Source: Verrucomicrobiaceae bacterium (GTDB lineage: Bacteria > Verrucomicrobiota > Verrucomicrobiae > Verrucomicrobiales > Akkermansiaceae). From it: a DNA stretch of 26,917 nucleotides. Both the position numbers and the translations under genes were made by a program. The notes beneath the pieces were generated by a model that searched no databases, was not told the origin of the DNA, and worked only from the letters and a program-made list of their open reading frames with translations. Positions 1-7,267 of this stretch are shown piece after piece. Numbering within the stretch: the first letter of the stretch is position 1; each line of letters opens with the position of its first letter. The stretch covers positions 1 to 26,917 of the forward strand of contig CANBTO010000011.1 in assembly GCA_947372405.1 (NCBI GenBank). Direction: 5' to 3'.

Positions 1-333
1 GAAGAAACCGGCGTTCACTGCAGCCAGTCCGCCGCGCGATGATCCTGCGCCGGCCGCATCCTGAAATGCCGATCCCGGCCCACCCGTTTGATCGGCCACA
101 ACCAGGCGGTGGCTGCGGGAATCAAAGGCCACGCCTTCGAAGGTGATGCCGGAGAACCCCGTGCTCGTGGCTCTTGGGGACTCCGATGGGCTGACAGTGA
201 TCTCCGGTATCACCTTCGCTGCCGCTGTGGGGATTCTATCCTGAGATGCCGTCGCCGCAGGGGGTGGCGTTTCCCGAACGGGAGCGCAGTTTGAAATCAG
301 AACGAGCAAGAAAACGGCAGCCAAGTATCGCAT
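1..333 (-). CDS. Phosphodiester glycosidase-like (NAGPA/DUF2233) lipoprotein, 3' end outside window
   Basis: The reverse strand is open from an ATG at 333 to the window edge, giving 111 codons without a stop; the C-terminus is missing. The N-terminus is a short basic start followed by a hydrophobic run ending LVLISNC, so it is a probable lipoprotein, although Asn before the Cys is unusual for a lipobox. A low-complexity Pro/Ala/Thr linker follows. The visible domain then reads GITFEGVAFDSRSHRLVVAD and, close to the edge, GGLAAVNAGFF. The pattern 'A-V-N-(A/G)-G-F-F' is characteristic of the phosphodiester glycosidase (NAGPA, formerly DUF2233) family, whose bacterial members are exported and mostly uncharacterised. 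The gene is divergent from the cstA-type gene, with 88 bases between the two starts, so the promoters probably share that gap. Family assignment rests on one good motif. Confidence 0.6.
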   Translation of the reverse strand, partial: MRYLAAVFLLVLISNCAPVRETPPPAATASQDRIPTAAAKVIPEITVSPSESPRATSTGFSGITFEGVAFDSRSHRLVVADQTGGPGSAFQDAAGAGSSRGGLAAVNAGFF

Positions 334-421
334 GCCCGGAACTCTCATCTCGTGGTGGGTTTGGCAAGCCGACGCCTTCTTTCTTGGCAGCGGGAAACCG
401 ACTCCCTATCCCTCTTCCACG

Positions 422-2482
422 ATGCCAAAGTTCCTCCGCATTCTTCTCTGGTTTGCAGTGGCCGCCCTCGGCGCTACCGCGGTGGCCGTCGCTTCATTCG
501 AACGCGGAGAGCCGGTCAACGCGCTCTGGCTCGTGGTGGCCGGCGTTTGCACCTTCGCCATCGGCTACCGATTCTACAGCGCGTGGCTTGTCGCCAAGGT
601 GCTCACCATCGATGACACCCGCGCTCCCGCCGCAGTGACCAAGGCGGATGGCAAGGACTTCGTGCCCACGCCGAAGTGGGTCGTCTTCGGCCACCATTTC
701 GCGGCTATCGCCGGACCGGGACCGCTGGTCGGGCCGGTGCTCGCCGCACAGTTCGGCTACCTGCCCGGCACGCTGTGGATTCTGATAGGCGCCACCCTCG
801 GCGGCGGCGTGCACGATGCGGTGGTGCTCTTCGCCAGCATGCGCCGCGATGGCAAATCGCTCGGCCAGATGCTCAAGGAGGAAATCAATCCCTTCATCGG
901 CTTCATCGCCATGATCTCGCTGCTGGCGATCATGACGATTCTGTTAGCCGTGCTGGGACTGGTGGTCGTCAAAGCCCTCGCCGAAAGCCCGTGGGGGCTC
1001 TTCACCATCGCCGCCACCATCCCGCTGGCGATGATCATGGGCGTCCTGTTGAAATCCGGAGCGATGCGCGTGACCGGAGTTTCCATTCTCGGTGTCGGGG
1101 GATTGTTCCTCGCCGTCATCGCCGGAAAATACCTGCCGGAAAGCTGGAACCACGCGCTTAGGCTCGACGCCCCCACACTCGCCTGGGCGATCATGATCTA
1201 CGGCTTCGCCGCCTCCGTGCTGCCGGTGTGGCTTCTGTTAGCACCTCGCGACTACCTCAGCACTTTCATGAAACTCGGCACCGTCGCCGTGCTCGGAGTC
1301 TTCATCGTCATCGCCATGCCACCGCTGCACATGCCGGCAGTCACGCAGTTCATCGATGGCAGCGGCTTCGTGGTTCCGGGGCCGGTGTTTCCGTTCGTCT
1401 GCATCACCATCGCCTGCGGGGCGGTGAGCGGATTCCACGCGCTTATTTCCTCCGGCACCACGCCGAAACTGCTCGCCCGCGAGAAGGACATCCGCCTGAT
1501 CGGCTACGGCGCGATGGTCACCGAGATGCTTGTCGCCCTCATGGCCATCATCGCCGCCGCCGCGCTGCCGCCGGGCCAATACCTCGCCATCAACTCGCCC
1601 ATCAATCCGCGCGATCCGGTGGCGGTGGCGGCGCAGTTCAAGAAGATCAACGACTACGGCCCGGTCTATCAGGTCACTCCTGCGGAAATGGCGAAACTCG
1701 CCGACGACCTCCAAGAGCCGACAGTCATCGGCCGCACCGGTGGCGCGCCCACCTTCGCCGTTGGTATGGCCTCGATGTTTTCCAAGGTGCTTCCCGGCAA
1801 GACCACGCTCTCGCTCTGGTATCACTTCGCCATCATGTTCGAGGCGCTGTTCATCCTTACCACTCTGGACGCCGGCACCCGCGTCGGGCGCTTCATCCTC
1901 CAGGATTTGTTAGGTGGCGTCTGGAAACCTCTCGGCGACACCTCGAACTGGCTCGGCAACATCAGCGCCACCGGTCTGCTCGTCGCCGCTTGGGGGTTCT
2001 TCCTCTATCAGGGAGCCATCGACCCCGAGGGCATCGCCAAAAGCCTGTGGCCGATCTTCGGCATCTCCAACCAATTGCTTGCCGTGATCGCCTTCTGCCT
2101 CGGCACCACCTTGCTCATCAAGTCCGGCAAGGCGCGCTACTGCCTGGTCACCGTGATCCCGCTGGTCTTCCTCGCCTCCGTCACCTTCGCCGCGGGCTGG
2201 ATGAAGATCTTCTCGCCCAAGGCCGCCGGTTTCCTGCCGGCTGTTAGGAAACTCGAAGCCCAACTCGCCGCCGGCGTCCCGGCGGACAAGCTGAAGTCCG
2301 TCGAAACCGCCCTCTTCAACGCCCGCCTCGACATCCTCGTGGTCGCGGTCTTCCTCACCTTCGTCGCCGTCATCATCCTTGGCTGTGCGTGGGAGTGGTG
2401 GCGCATTCTCAGTGGTGCGAAACGTGCGGAGATCCACGAGTCCCCCTATGTGGCGCTGGAGATGGAGCACGGCTTCCACTGA
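422..2482 (+). CDS. cstA: CstA-family carbon starvation / peptide or pyruvate transporter
   Basis: This encodes a polytopic inner-membrane protein of 686 residues, close to the roughly 700 usual for CstA. The family takes up peptides or pyruvate and is typically induced on carbon limitation. Many hydrophobic segments run the length of the protein. The family signature lies near residues 85-155: FGHHFAAIAGPGPLVGPVLA, then GYLPGTLWILIGATLGGGVHD and ASMRRDGKSLGQM. The reading frame opens earlier, at 332, but that stretch overlaps the start of the divergent lipoprotein gene and lacks membrane character. The ATG at 422 gives a normal CstA N-terminus (MPKFLRILLWF) and is preferred. No Shine-Dalgarno sequence is visible. 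The small YbdD/YjiX partner found next to cstA in enterobacteria was not recognised here. Peptide or pyruvate as substrate cannot be decided from sequence. Confidence 0.93.
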   Translation: MPKFLRILLWFAVAALGATAVAVASFERGEPVNALWLVVAGVCTFAIGYRFYSAWLVAKVLTIDDTRAPAAVTKADGKDFVPTPKWVVFGHHFAAIAGPGPLVGPVLAAQFGYLPGTLWILIGATLGGGVHDAVVLFASMRRDGKSLGQMLKEEINPFIGFIAMISLLAIMTILLAVLGLVVVKALAESPWGLFTIAATIPLAMIMGVLLKSGAMRVTGVSILGVGGLFLAVIAGKYLPESWNHALRLDAPTLAWAIMIYGFAASVLPVWLLLAPRDYLSTFMKLGTVAVLGVFIVIAMPPLHMPAVTQFIDGSGFVVPGPVFPFVCITIACGAVSGFHALISSGTTPKLLAREKDIRLIGYGAMVTEMLVALMAIIAAAALPPGQYLAINSPINPRDPVAVAAQFKKINDYGPVYQVTPAEMAKLADDLQEPTVIGRTGGAPTFAVGMASMFSKVLPGKTTLSLWYHFAIMFEALFILTTLDAGTRVGRFILQDLLGGVWKPLGDTSNWLGNISATGLLVAAWGFFLYQGAIDPEGIAKSLWPIFGISNQLLAVIAFCLGTTLLIKSGKARYCLVTVIPLVFLASVTFAAGWMKIFSPKAAGFLPAVRKLEAQLAAGVPADKLKSVETALFNARLDILVVAVFLTFVAVIILGCAWEWWRILSGAKRAEIHESPYVALEMEHGFH

Positions 2483-2599
2483 AACCGATTGGCCAAGTAC
2501 GAGTGAGGTGAGTAAGATGAGCAGACACAAGAATATGGCTGACTGGCGGGATGCGCGTGGTCTATTCTCCCGCATATTTCCGCAACCGGACAAGTCATC

Positions 2600-3292
2600 A
2601 TGAAATCCATCGCACTCCTGCTTCTGACACTGCACCTCGGCCTCTGCACCACGGTTCGTGCCGACGACGCCTTGCCATTGAAGGCGCATCCGGATTCGTC
2701 CTCGTGGGAAAACCTTTTCGCTCCTGACCTGTCCAACGCGACATTCCCGAAGGACGTCTGGTTCATGGAGGATGGCGCGTTGACCGCAAGCCAGGACCAG
2801 AACATCTGGACCCGGAAGGAATACGGGGACTTCATCCTGGACCTTGAGTTCAAGCCGGGCGAGGCGGCTAACAGCGGCGTGGTGATCCATTGCTCGGATC
2901 TGAAGGACTGGATTCCGAACTCGATCGAAATCCAGATCCTGGATGACGCCGCACCGAAATGGGCGACGGCCGCGCCGACGTGGAGGTGCGGCGGGCTATT
3001 CGGTCGGCTGGCGCCTGCCAAATCCGCCGTAAAGAAGGCCGGCGAATGGAACCGCATGACGGTCGCTTGCAAAGGCCCGATGATCTATGTGTTGCTCAAC
3101 GGAGAGTTGGTCACCGAGGCCGATGTCCGGAAGTGGACGGACGCGAAGAAGAACCCCGATGGCAGCGACATCCCATCTTGGCTCAACAAGCCGATGGCCG
3201 GACTGGCAACCAAGGGACTCATCGGTCTGCAAGGCAAACACGGCGGCGCGCCGATCTGGTTCCGCAACGTGAGGATCAAGCCACTCGACTAG
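2600..3292 (+). CDS. Secreted DUF1080 (3-keto-disaccharide hydrolase-type) protein
   Basis: The product has 230 residues. The first 20 or so form a classical Sec signal (MKSIALLLLTLHLGLCTTVRA, then DDALPL), so it is exported. The rest matches the DUF1080 / 3-keto-disaccharide hydrolase family, a concanavalin-like beta-sandwich: WTRKEYGDFILDLEFKPG, ANSGVVIHCSD, SIEIQILDD, GEWNRMTVACKG, LNGELVTEADV, and at the end GLIGLQGKHGGAPIWFRNVRI. This order and the closing 'G.I.LQ.HG..v.FRNi.i' are typical. Such proteins are very abundant in Verrucomicrobiota and Planctomycetota and are linked to sugar or glycan degradation; the substrate here is unknown. It lies 117 bases after the cstA-type gene on the same strand. 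Its ATG overlaps by four bases (ATGA) the stop of a possible 28-codon ORF (2517-2603). No Shine-Dalgarno sequence was found. Confidence 0.88.
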   Translation: MKSIALLLLTLHLGLCTTVRADDALPLKAHPDSSSWENLFAPDLSNATFPKDVWFMEDGALTASQDQNIWTRKEYGDFILDLEFKPGEAANSGVVIHCSDLKDWIPNSIEIQILDDAAPKWATAAPTWRCGGLFGRLAPAKSAVKKAGEWNRMTVACKGPMIYVLLNGELVTEADVRKWTDAKKNPDGSDIPSWLNKPMAGLATKGLIGLQGKHGGAPIWFRNVRIKPLD

Positions 3293-3541
3293 GCTGGCTG
3301 CCGGAGAGGCGGCTTGGTCAGACCGATTGGCAGTTTGACTTTCAGCGTGCGGGATCGATAGCGCGGTTCGAGGGATGGTCCGGAGTTCGATCCCTTCTGT
3401 ATCAGTGGCACGGTAATCCTTGAATTCATGCCCATTTCCTGGTGACGACCACATCTGGAAATTCGGCGAATTCTTTTGGCGATAGGTCGATGCCGCCATT
3501 CAGGCTTAGAGCACATGCCCGGCACCTAGCGGCATCCGGGC
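3293..3541. other. Intergenic stretch with inverted repeats, no gene recognised
   Basis: No convincing gene was found in this gap. Two perfect inverted repeats are visible. GGGATCGA at 3351-3358 pairs with TCGATCCC at 3387-3394 (28-base spacer), about 60 bases after the DUF1080 stop. TGCCCGG at 3516-3522 pairs with CCGGGCA at 3536-3542 (13-base loop). Neither is followed by a T-tract on the forward strand, so neither is a textbook terminator for the DUF1080 gene. The second lies just past the T-tract of the lipoprotein terminator on the reverse strand and could be part of a double hairpin there. The TTCGATC stretch near 3387 recalls a tRNA T-loop, but the flanks do not pair as a tRNA would. 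Confidence 0.5.
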
Positions 3542-3581
3542 AAAAAAAATCGCCCGGTTCCTCACGAGGAGGAGCCGGGCG
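3542..3581 (-). terminator. Intrinsic terminator of the 35-codon lipoprotein gene
   Basis: On the reverse strand, a 13-base stem (3569-3581 with 3551-3563, one G-U pair) closes a 5-base loop. After one further base come eight consecutive T residues (3549-3542). This is a textbook rho-independent terminator. It begins 18 bases after the stop of the small leftward gene at 3599-3706, and so supports that gene being really transcribed. Confidence 0.88.
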
Positions 3582-3598
3582 GGTAAGATGGGAAACGA

Positions 3599-3706
3599 TT
3601 ACTTGGAGGACTTCATCATTGGTGCTGGAGCAGGAGCGCTCGGGCAGCAGGAAGCGGCAAGCAACGAAACGGCGACGGCGGCGAGGGCGAGTTTTGCGAT
3701 TTTCAT
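3599..3706 (-). CDS. Tiny lipoprotein (35 aa) with Cys-Cys lipobox
   Basis: The product has only 35 residues: a start MKIAKLALAAVAVSLLAASC, then CPSAPAPAPMMKSSK. The n-region (Lys at 2 and 5), the hydrophobic core and LAASC form a good signal peptidase II lipobox. The mature peptide would be about 15 residues: Cys-Cys, then an Ser/Ala/Pro-rich stretch and a basic tail. The reverse frame stays open upstream to 3970, but the ATG at 3706 is the only start that begins directly with a signal peptide. The strong intrinsic terminator just downstream supports an independent transcription unit. Function is unknown. An entericidin- or Lpp-like small envelope lipoprotein is one possibility, but there is no direct homology evidence here. 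No Shine-Dalgarno sequence is visible. Confidence 0.72.
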   Translation of the reverse strand: MKIAKLALAAVAVSLLAASCCPSAPAPAPMMKSSK

Positions 3707-3878
3707 TTTGTTCAGATGTGGTTGTTGTTGTGTGATCCAGCCAAGATTGGGTGGGTCGTTACGCTCCAAAACTAGCAAGTTTCGGATTTCTGGCAAGCAT
3801 GGATTGAGGACAAGATTCGGGCGTGCTTTCCAGCAGTCTGGGCTTCCGTTTCTCCGCCATCCTCCTATGCTCGGCAGC

Positions 3879-4682
3879 ATGTTTGATATCCGCCGTTGCC
3901 TGATTCCAGCCGTCTGCCTGTTCGCCCTTGCGGTTTGCGGGTGTGGCGGGAAGTCCGGCACGGATGGCAAGGTGTTGCGGGTGGGGATGGATCTGAGCTA
4001 TCCACCGTTTGAAATGCAGGACAAGGCGGGCAAGCCGGACGGGGTGGGGGTGAGGCTGGCCGAGGCGCTCGCAGCGAAGCTCGGGCGTCCGCTGCAGATC
4101 GTGCCGATGGATTTCTCCGGCCTGATTCCAGGGCTCAAGACCGGGAACATCGACCTGATCATTTCCTCGATGACCGCCACCGAAGAGCGCCGCCAGTCGA
4201 TTGATTTTTCGAATCCCTATGCATTCACCGGCCTGGCGCTGTTGGTCGCCAAGGACTCGGACATCCAGTCGATCGAGGACTTGAAGAAACCCGGCCGCGT
4301 CATCGCCGCGAAGGCCAGCACCACCGGGGAAACCTGGGCGATCAAGAACCTGCCGGATGCGAAGCGGGTGGTCTTCGAGGACCAGACGGCCTGCGTGCTC
4401 GAAGTCGCCCAGAAACGGGCGGACGCGTTCATCTACGACCAGCTCAGCATTTACAAATACGCCGTCGAGAACAAGGACACCACGCGCGGTTTGTTGAAAC
4501 CCTTCGTCGAGGAGTCGTGGGCCATCGGCATCGCCAAGGGAAACCCGGATCTAACCGCCAAGGTCAACGGATTCCTGGACAGCTTCCGCGCGGAGAACGG
4601 ATTCGCGAAGCTCGGCGAGCAATACCTGAAGGACGAGAAGAAGTTTCTCGAGGCGTCCGGCATCCCGTTCATCCTGAGATGA
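3879..4682 (+). CDS. Amino-acid ABC transporter substrate-binding lipoprotein
   Basis: This is the periplasmic binding component of a polar amino-acid ABC importer (SBP family 3, type II periplasmic binding fold). It is 267 residues from the ATG at 3879; the ATG at 3867 in the same frame would add four residues. The N-terminus MFDIRRCLIPAVCLFALAV leads into CGCGG, a lipobox with acylated Cys at residue 22. Family landmarks follow: LRVGMDLSYPPFEM, GVRLAEALAAKLG, PMDFSGLIPGLKTGNIDLII, SSMTATEERRQSIDFSNPY and DAFIYDQLSIYKYA. The permease gene starts 12 bases after its stop and the ATPase follows, so the three form one transport system. The frame is open from 3588, but that upstream part crosses the small lipoprotein gene and its promoter region on the other strand and is not expected to be translated. 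Which amino acid it binds cannot be read from the sequence. Confidence 0.93.
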   Translation: MFDIRRCLIPAVCLFALAVCGCGGKSGTDGKVLRVGMDLSYPPFEMQDKAGKPDGVGVRLAEALAAKLGRPLQIVPMDFSGLIPGLKTGNIDLIISSMTATEERRQSIDFSNPYAFTGLALLVAKDSDIQSIEDLKKPGRVIAAKASTTGETWAIKNLPDAKRVVFEDQTACVLEVAQKRADAFIYDQLSIYKYAVENKDTTRGLLKPFVEESWAIGIAKGNPDLTAKVNGFLDSFRAENGFAKLGEQYLKDEKKFLEASGIPFILR

Positions 4683-4694
4683 TTTTCCATCGGT

Positions 4695-5471
4695 ATGCCG
4701 CGACGAAAGTTGATCTCCAATGTTCTTGTCGCCGTCCTGCTGGCGGCGTTGTTCGCCTGGCTGTGCACGACGGTCTTCTCGCTGTTAGGCAAGCAGACCG
4801 ACTGGTCGAAGGCCTGGGAATACCGGGAAACACTGTGGCGCGGGTGGTTGGTGACGCTTGAGATTTCCTTCGCCGCCTTGCTGGGAAGCCTGGTTTTCGG
4901 GCTGCTCTTCATGCTCGGGCAGAGATCCTCGCTGGTGGTCGTGCGCTGGACCTGCCGGGCGTTTCTGGAATTCGTCCGGGACACGCCGCTGCTGGTGCAC
5001 CTGTTGTTCGGATACTTCGTAATCTTCGCGCCGCTGGTGTCGCGGCCGCTGAGCGAGCGCGGCATGGATGACAAGGTGATCATCGGCATCCTGCTTCTAT
5101 CGGTTTTTGAAGGTGCCTATCTGGGGGAAATCCTGCGCGGCGGGGTGGAGAGCATCCCCAGGACGCAGTGGGAGTCCGCGCGGGCCGTGGGGTTCAGCCC
5201 GTTCCAGGTTTACCGCTACGTGATCTTCCCGCAGGCGCTGCGCCGCGTGCTGCCGGCGATGGCCGGGCTTTTCGTCTCGCTGATCAAGGACTCGTCGCTG
5301 CTCAACGTGATCGGTGTGGCGGAGTATTTCTACAACACGCGGAACTTCATCTCGCGCTCGTATGCCGGGCTGGAGGGCTACGTGCCGCTGGCGCTGGGCT
5401 ACCTCGTTCTAACACTTCCGGTCGCGTGGCTCTCGCACTGGCTGGAAAAACGGTTCCGTCATGAAACTTGA
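4695..5471 (+). CDS. Polar amino-acid ABC transporter permease (HisM/GlnP type)
   Basis: A 258-residue inner-membrane permease. One hydrophobic segment lies at about residues 7-30, and several more run from 50 to 245. The N-terminal TM segment is followed by TLWRGWLVTLEISFAALLGS, the usual start of the His/Glu/Arg/opine permease family. The cytoplasmic EAA loop that contacts the ATPase is clear: GVESIPRTQWESARAVGFSP then VYRYVIFPQALRRVLPA. It ends LSHWLEKRFRHET, typical of the family. The stop codon lies inside the ATPase gene, an 11-base overlap, which implies translational coupling. Only one permease gene is present, so the transporter probably uses a homodimer. No Shine-Dalgarno sequence is visible at the ATG. 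Confidence 0.94.
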   Translation: MPRRKLISNVLVAVLLAALFAWLCTTVFSLLGKQTDWSKAWEYRETLWRGWLVTLEISFAALLGSLVFGLLFMLGQRSSLVVVRWTCRAFLEFVRDTPLLVHLLFGYFVIFAPLVSRPLSERGMDDKVIIGILLLSVFEGAYLGEILRGGVESIPRTQWESARAVGFSPFQVYRYVIFPQALRRVLPAMAGLFVSLIKDSSLLNVIGVAEYFYNTRNFISRSYAGLEGYVPLALGYLVLTLPVAWLSHWLEKRFRHET

Positions 5472-6192
5472 AGTCCTCCAGCTGGCGAAATGTTACGGCT
5501 CGACGCGCGCGCTCGACGGGCTCTCGCTCGTGGTGGAGTCCGCCCGCGTGCTGGTGCTCATCGGTCCGTCCGGCGGCGGCAAAAGCACCTTGCTGCGGGT
5601 GCTCGGTGGTTTGGAAACCGCGGACGAGGGCAGCGTGGAAATCAACGGTCGCAGGCTCGTGGCGGATCCGGCGGCGCTCCAGGTCTATCGGCGCAGGAAT
5701 GGTTTCCTTTTTCAACAGTTCAACCTGTTCCCTCATCTAACGGCCTTGCGCAACATCGCCCTGCCGCTGGAGGTCGTACACGGACATGCGCCGGACGAGG
5801 CGCGCGCCATGGCGGAACAGGCGTTAGGGCGCTTCGGCCTGATCGCCCACGCGCACAAGCTGCCCGCGCAGCTATCCGGCGGCCAGCAGCAGCGTGTCGG
5901 CATCGCGCGCGCGGTGGCGAGGGCTCCCGAGGTCTTGTTTCTCGATGAACCGACCTCCGCGCTGGATCCCGAGATGACGGCCGAGGTGCTCGAACTCATC
6001 CAGGAACTCGCGGAAGCCGGGCAGGACATCATTTTGAGCACGCATGAGATGGGATTCGCCCGCGCCGTCGCCGACCGGGTGGCCTTCGTTTCCGCAGGCA
6101 GGATCGAAGAGGCCTCGCCGCCGGCGGACTTGTTCGGCGCGCCACAGTCCGCGATCTGCCGGAATTTCCTCTCGCGCGTGATGCGGTATTGA
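5461..6192 (+). CDS. Polar amino-acid ABC transporter ATPase (GlnQ/HisP type)
   Basis: A 243-residue cytoplasmic nucleotide-binding subunit that powers the importer encoded just upstream. All motifs are intact: Walker A GPSGGGKS (35-42), Q-loop FQQFNLFP (84-91, the FNLFP form typical of amino-acid importers), signature LSGGQQQR (138-145), Walker B VLFLDEPTSALDP (158-170) and the switch His in STHEMGF (His195). The length equals the family norm. It overlaps the permease gene by 11 bases, and the next gene (DUF4105) starts 33 bases downstream on the same strand, so the four may be co-transcribed. One oddity is the N-terminus MKLEVLQLAKCYGSTRALDG, with Cys replacing the aromatic or basic residue common before YG; this is unlikely to matter. 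Confidence 0.95.
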   Translation: MKLEVLQLAKCYGSTRALDGLSLVVESARVLVLIGPSGGGKSTLLRVLGGLETADEGSVEINGRRLVADPAALQVYRRRNGFLFQQFNLFPHLTALRNIALPLEVVHGHAPDEARAMAEQALGRFGLIAHAHKLPAQLSGGQQQRVGIARAVARAPEVLFLDEPTSALDPEMTAEVLELIQELAEAGQDIILSTHEMGFARAVADRVAFVSAGRIEEASPPADLFGAPQSAICRNFLSRVMRY

Positions 6193-6225
6193 TCGACCGA
6201 TTCGAAACGGGCAACATGCGGAACC

Positions 6226-7266
6226 ATGACGAAGGAAGCATCGGAGGAAACCACCAAGGAAAAACCAAGGCGCGGCATCCTGCTGCGGATGATCTCGGGG
6301 CTCTGTTCGCTGCTGTCCTGGCTGGTAGTGCTGTTAGGAGCCGTCTGGGCTTTCGGTGCGTTGTGGTTTGATTTTCCGCAGACGGACATCAGCCGGTGGG
6401 TTGCTTCGGGCTTTGGCTCCGTGGTGTTGCTGGCGGCCGTTCTGATCCGTCCGCGCTGGCGGGCGAAGCTTGGTATCTCGGTGGCCGTGGTGCTGGTCAT
6501 GATCTGGTGGTTCACCCTCCAACCGCGCCAGTACCGCGATTGGAAACCGGAAGTCGCGCTGACCGCGGACGCGATCGTCGAGGGCGACATCGTCACCGTC
6601 CACAACGTGCGCAATTTCGACTACCGCACGGAGGAGGATTTCACGCCCCACTATGACATGCGCCGATTCGACCTGCGCAAGCTCAAGGGCATGGATGTTT
6701 TCGTCAATTTCTGGGGTTCTCCCTACATGGCGCACCCGATTGTTTCCTTCGATTTCGGCGACGATGGACGGGTTTGCTTCAGCATAGAAACCCGCCCGGA
6801 AAAAGGTGAGGCGTATTCCGCGCTGGGAGGACTCTACCGCCAGTTCGAGTTGATCTACGTGGTGGCCGATGAACGGGACGTGGTCCGTGTGCGTACGAAC
6901 TACCGCAAGGGCGAGGATGTTTATCTCTATCGGCTCAAAGCGCCGCGTGTCCGACAGGCGTTCATGGAATATGTGAGGACGGTCAACGAACTGCACGAGA
7001 GACCACGCTGGTACAACGCCGTCACCGACAACTGCACCACCGCGATCCGCCACCAGCGCGCGGCGGATGAACGCCCGCCCTGGGACTGGCGCATGCTCGT
7101 CAACGGCTATGGCGACGAACTGCTCTATGAACGCGGTACCATCGACCGTTCCATGCCGTTCCCGGAGTTGAAGAAACTGTCCCGCATCAACGAGCGGGCC
7201 AAAGCCGCCAACGATGCGGCGGATTTCTCCGAAAAGATCCGCGAGGGCCTGCCGGGGATGAAGTGA
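6226..7266 (+). CDS. DUF4105 (Lnb N-terminal-type) membrane protein
   Basis: The product has 346 residues. A charged cytoplasmic N-terminus is followed by three hydrophobic segments at about 18-47, 58-75 and 80-98, then a soluble domain of about 245 residues, probably periplasmic. The domain carries the DUF4105 pattern: VNFWGSPYMAHPIVSFDFGD, FSIETRPEKGEAYSALGGLY, ELIYVVADERDVVRVRTNYR and, late, WYNAVTDNCTTAIRHQ. The conserved 'N-C-T' Cys and an upstream His recall papain/NlpC-like peptidase folds, to which this domain has been compared; activity is unproven. It follows the amino-acid ABC genes by 33 bases on the same strand. Its stop is separated by a single base from the stop of clpX on the other strand. 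Its cellular role is unknown. Confidence 0.84.
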   Translation: MTKEASEETTKEKPRRGILLRMISGLCSLLSWLVVLLGAVWAFGALWFDFPQTDISRWVASGFGSVVLLAAVLIRPRWRAKLGISVAVVLVMIWWFTLQPRQYRDWKPEVALTADAIVEGDIVTVHNVRNFDYRTEEDFTPHYDMRRFDLRKLKGMDVFVNFWGSPYMAHPIVSFDFGDDGRVCFSIETRPEKGEAYSALGGLYRQFELIYVVADERDVVRVRTNYRKGEDVYLYRLKAPRVRQAFMEYVRTVNELHERPRWYNAVTDNCTTAIRHQRAADERPPWDWRMLVNGYGDELLYERGTIDRSMPFPELKKLSRINERAKAANDAADFSEKIREGLPGMK

Positions 7267-7267
7267 A

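Noticed and set aside
1228..2247. 339-codon frame inside cstA
   Set aside because: Arg/His-rich out-of-frame shadow of the transporter gene.
3351..3394. tRNA-like T-loop sequence (TTCGATC) in the gap after DUF1080
   Set aside because: Flanking bases do not form the T-stem, and no acceptor, D or anticodon arm could be placed.
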